From positions 1 to 21,871 of IMG/VR virus record IMGVR_UViG_3300044825_002605: a stretch of DNA of 21,871 bases, one strand, 5' to 3'. This DNA comes from a virus. Both the position numbers and the translations under genes were made by a program. Shown piece by piece: positions 20,135 through 21,871 of this stretch. The notes beneath the pieces are model-generated. The model had not been told where the DNA came from, ran no database searches, and saw nothing but the letters and a program-made list of their open reading frames with translations. Each line of letters begins with the position of its first letter. Positions within the stretch are counted from its first letter, which is position 1.

Positions 20135-20659
20135 ATGGCGACCTACTACGCAGACAACAACGGCAAGACGACCGCGTCGCCGAAGCGGTACAACCCGACC
20201 GGAGAGGTGCTTCGGTACTTCTACTGGGTGCCGACCGTCGCGCTCGCGACGAACGACATCGTGATCCTCTCGCAGATCCCCGTGGACCTGTCGATCACGA
20301 CTCCGGCCGGCACGGACCCGCGCGCGACCTATGTGCTCGGCGTTCACTTCCAGATCGGCGACATCGACTCGGGCACGTCGCTCACGTTCAGCCTCGGCGA
20401 CGGCGCGGGTGCAATCCTCTCGAGCCTCACCGGCGGTCGTGCGACGGGTCCGTTCGTCGTGTCGTCGTTCGATCCGGCAGTCGCGGAGACGGCTGCGGCG
20501 TCGGCGACCAGCGGAAGCTGGGGTGCCGGCGTGTGGCCGCGTCGCTACACCGCGGCTACCGACATCCGGATGACCGTGACGGCCGGCGTCGCCGGTCTTC
20601 AGGCTTCGCCGGGCGCGATTCAGGGCTACGTCCGGTACACGTCCGCCGAGGCGTTCTGA
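20135..20659 (+). CDS. MATYY structural protein 1 (head surface or decoration)
   Basis: 174 residues from ATG 20135 behind AAGGAG. It opens MATYYADNN and is rich in Thr, Ser, Ala and Gly with alternating hydrophobic strands (FYWVPTVALATNDIVILSQI, SLTFSLGDGAG). It ends with GAIQGYVRYTSAEAF. The next gene shares the MATYY start and the G-x-I-x-GY-x-x-Y end, so the two are paralogs. Beta-rich proteins just after the capsid gene are usually decoration, head fibre or joining proteins. The precise role is unproven. Confidence 0.82.
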   Translation: MATYYADNNGKTTASPKRYNPTGEVLRYFYWVPTVALATNDIVILSQIPVDLSITTPAGTDPRATYVLGVHFQIGDIDSGTSLTFSLGDGAGAILSSLTGGRATGPFVVSSFDPAVAETAAASATSGSWGAGVWPRRYTAATDIRMTVTAGVAGLQASPGAIQGYVRYTSAEAF

Positions 20660-20662
20660 GCG

Positions 20663-20674
20663 CGCGCTAGCGCG
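20663..20674. repeat. 12-base perfect palindrome between the MATYY genes
   Basis: CGCGCTAGCGCG lies between the stop of the first MATYY gene and the GGGAGG site of the second. Short, and possibly only a local structure in the message. Confidence 0.5.
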
Positions 20675-20685
20675 GGAGGACTCTG

Positions 20686-21174
20686 ATGGCGACCTACTAC
20701 TCGGACCTCGCGGCTGATCCCAGCCGGATGTACGACCTGGAGGGAGCGGCGCTTCGTGCGCCGTTCACCCTCACCATTTCCGTCGCGGTGGCGACGGGCG
20801 ACCTGTTCTATCTCGCCCCGATCCTGCCCGGCTCGACGGTCTGCGGCTACCTCATCGAGTGCCCGGACCTCGACACCAACGTCTCTGCGACGGGTACCTG
20901 CGAGCTCGGCGACGCCACCACCACCAACCTCTTCGTCCCGTCGTCGAACGCGGCGATCCAGAACCAGTGCCGATTCTCCTCGGTGGTGGACGACGGGCTG
21001 TCGAGCGACACCGTAGGCTGCGCGCTGGGTGCGCTGCCGCTGGCGTACACGGCCTCCAGCTACCTCGTCCTCAAGCTCACCGGCACGGTGGCGACGGCGC
21101 GTAGCTCGGGCACGATCAAGGGCTACCTCGACTACGTCATGGTGCCCAAGTACCGCAGGCCGCGCCGGGCATGA
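20686..21174 (+). CDS. MATYY structural protein 2 (paralog)
   Basis: 162 residues from ATG 20686 with GGAGG six bases upstream. It begins MATYYSDLA, the first 15 bases identical to those of the gene at 20135, and its end GTIKGYLDYVMVPKY matches the paralog's GAIQGYVRY. In between the sequence has diverged and gained Cys (VCGYLIECPD, TCELGD, NQC, GCAL). Beta-rich, probably a virion surface or joining protein. It has an extra basic tail (RRPRRA) and overlaps the next gene by four bases. Confidence 0.82.
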   Translation: MATYYSDLAADPSRMYDLEGAALRAPFTLTISVAVATGDLFYLAPILPGSTVCGYLIECPDLDTNVSATGTCELGDATTTNLFVPSSNAAIQNQCRFSSVVDDGLSSDTVGCALGALPLAYTASSYLVLKLTGTVATARSSGTIKGYLDYVMVPKYRRPRRA

Positions 21175-21542
21175 ACACCGGCGGGCCGACGATCTCGGAT
21201 CTTGCCGGTCCCGGCAGGAAGCCGCAGGTTCTCACGGCGACCGGGTCGGTGGCGACGGCGACACTTCTGCCGGCCGTCGTCGCCGCGCCCGGTGCCGGGA
21301 AGCGCATCGTGGTGCTGGGGGTGTGCGTCACGACGAACGGCGCGGTGGGCCTCGTCAGCTTGAAGAACGGCTCGACCGTTCTCTGGCAGGCGTACGTCGC
21401 GTCGCCGTCGCCGGTGCCCGACAACCCGGCGAACGGACAGCCGGTGTGCGTCGTCACGGCGAACACCGCGCTCGACTTCCGGAACGATGCGGCCGGCACC
21501 TCCACGGTGAACGTCCGCTACATCATCGAGGCGGTCGTCTGA
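21171..21542 (+). CDS. Beta-rich structural protein
   Basis: 123 residues from ATG 21171 (ATGA overlap). The sequence is made of short strands rich in Val, Thr and Ala (VLTATGSVATATLLPAVVAA, KRIVVLGVCVTTNGAVGLV) and ends STVNVRYIIEAVV. It could be a jelly-roll or Ig-like decoration protein, but it lacks the MATYY start. It lies in the capsid accessory block. No family recognised by eye. Confidence 0.78.
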   Translation: MNTGGPTISDLAGPGRKPQVLTATGSVATATLLPAVVAAPGAGKRIVVLGVCVTTNGAVGLVSLKNGSTVLWQAYVASPSPVPDNPANGQPVCVVTANTALDFRNDAAGTSTVNVRYIIEAVV

Positions 21543-21567
21543 CCGGCCTCGCGTCAAGGAGAAGAAC

Positions 21568-21732
21568 GTGAAGCAGAACAAGGAAGGCCACGAGAGCTCG
21601 CCGGCCCCCAACGATCTCGCCGAGGGCGTGAAGGGTTCCAACGTCCAGTTCGGCAAGCTCGACGGCGCGAAGGGCGCGGAGATGGTCGGCAAGCGGCCGG
21701 ACCCGCCCTACAAGCCCGGCAAGTCGTCCTGA
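21568..21732 (+). CDS. Small basic, disordered protein
   Basis: 54 residues from GTG 21568 behind AAGGAG at good spacing. The protein is polar, Lys, Gly, Pro and Ser-rich, with no hydrophobic core (KQNKEGHESSPAPNDLAEGV, then VQFGKLDGAKG, PPYKPGKSS). It is probably disordered. It is the last gene before a strong hairpin, ending the capsid transcription block. Function unknown. Confidence 0.7.
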   Translation: MKQNKEGHESSPAPNDLAEGVKGSNVQFGKLDGAKGAEMVGKRPDPPYKPGKSS

Positions 21733-21753
21733 AGAGGGAGTAGCCCTCCTTCT

Positions 21754-21793
21754 CCGGGCGCCGCCGTTCACGCGCATCGGCGGCGGCGCCCGG
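21754..21793 (+). terminator. Strong terminator-like hairpin after the capsid block
   Basis: A perfect 13 bp GC stem (CCGGGCGCCGCCG and its complement, 21754-21766 and 21781-21793) with a 14-base loop is followed by CTCCCCTTTCCCCC, a pyrimidine run with few T. A smaller GAGGG/CCCTC hairpin (21734-21748) lies just before. Strong stem, weak tail: it may stop or slow transcription, or shield the message end. Confidence 0.65.
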
Positions 21794-21834
21794 CTCCCCT
21801 TTCCCCCACCTGATGCGCGCGAGGAGCCCGGCGC

Positions 21835-21871
21835 GTGGCGACGTACGGCGACATGAAGACGGCCATCGCGG
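21835..21871 (+). CDS. Start of next structural gene (cut by window edge)
   Basis: GTG 21835 follows a GGAG about eight bases upstream and reads MATYGDMKTAIA before the window ends. Such a MATY-x-D/E-[LM]-K start is common in phage genes after the capsid block, probably head-completion or tail genes, but 12 residues cannot settle the family. Confidence 0.55.
   Translation, partial: MATYGDMKTAIA

Overview
The window is a contiguous piece of a tailed double-stranded DNA phage (Caudoviricetes), either free or integrated. It has a terminase, portal, scaffold and N4-gp56-type capsid block, a phage replication and recombination block, and a long run of very small overlapping genes. No ribosomal RNA, tRNA, CRISPR array, integrase or cellular metabolic gene was seen. 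The DNA is GC-rich throughout, with GTG and TTG starts used freely, so the host is probably a high-GC bacterium; the host cannot be named from the sequence.

Layout. Positions 1-8428 are transcribed leftward as one tightly coupled operon. Nearly every start overlaps the preceding stop (ATGA, GTGA, TTGA or TGATG). Reading in the direction of transcription, it opens with a DUF1376-like/HNH fusion, a lambda-O-like winged-helix initiator and a DnaC/IstB-type helicase loader. About 22 small, mostly unknown proteins follow. They include an HNH endonuclease, two zinc ribbons, two membrane or secreted proteins, and a family of at least five paralogous small Cys/His proteins sharing an FD[FL]GI start, a CGC motif and often a late C-x3-H. 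A 122 bp divergent regulatory region (8429-8550) holds a TTGACA -35 box embedded in a perfect palindrome.

Positions 8551-15055 run rightward. In order they encode a ribbon-helix-helix-like protein, a basic protein, a Sak4-like P-loop ATPase, a probable ssDNA-binding protein, a Cas4-like PD-(D/E)XK nuclease, a 24-residue Gly/Lys microprotein, a coiled-coil phage protein, a RusA resolvase, a probable small terminase, the large terminase and a small Cys-rich protein. Positions 15057-21871 are the morphogenesis block: a P22-like portal with a long Pro/Gly/Met-rich insert, scaffold, a hairpin-rich 324 bp leader, the major capsid protein, two paralogous MATYY surface proteins, a further beta-rich protein, a small basic protein, a strong terminator-like hairpin, and the start of a next gene.

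How it fits together: the leftward operon starts replication (initiator, loader and probably an origin embedded in the initiator gene) and supplies small early proteins. The rightward operon does single-strand annealing or recombination and branch resolution, then packaging and head assembly. The least explained items are the small Cys/His paralog family, the origin-like repeats at 7609-7646, the structured capsid leader at 18697-18991, and a repeated hairpin plus AAGGAGACGAGG initiation cassette found on both strands.
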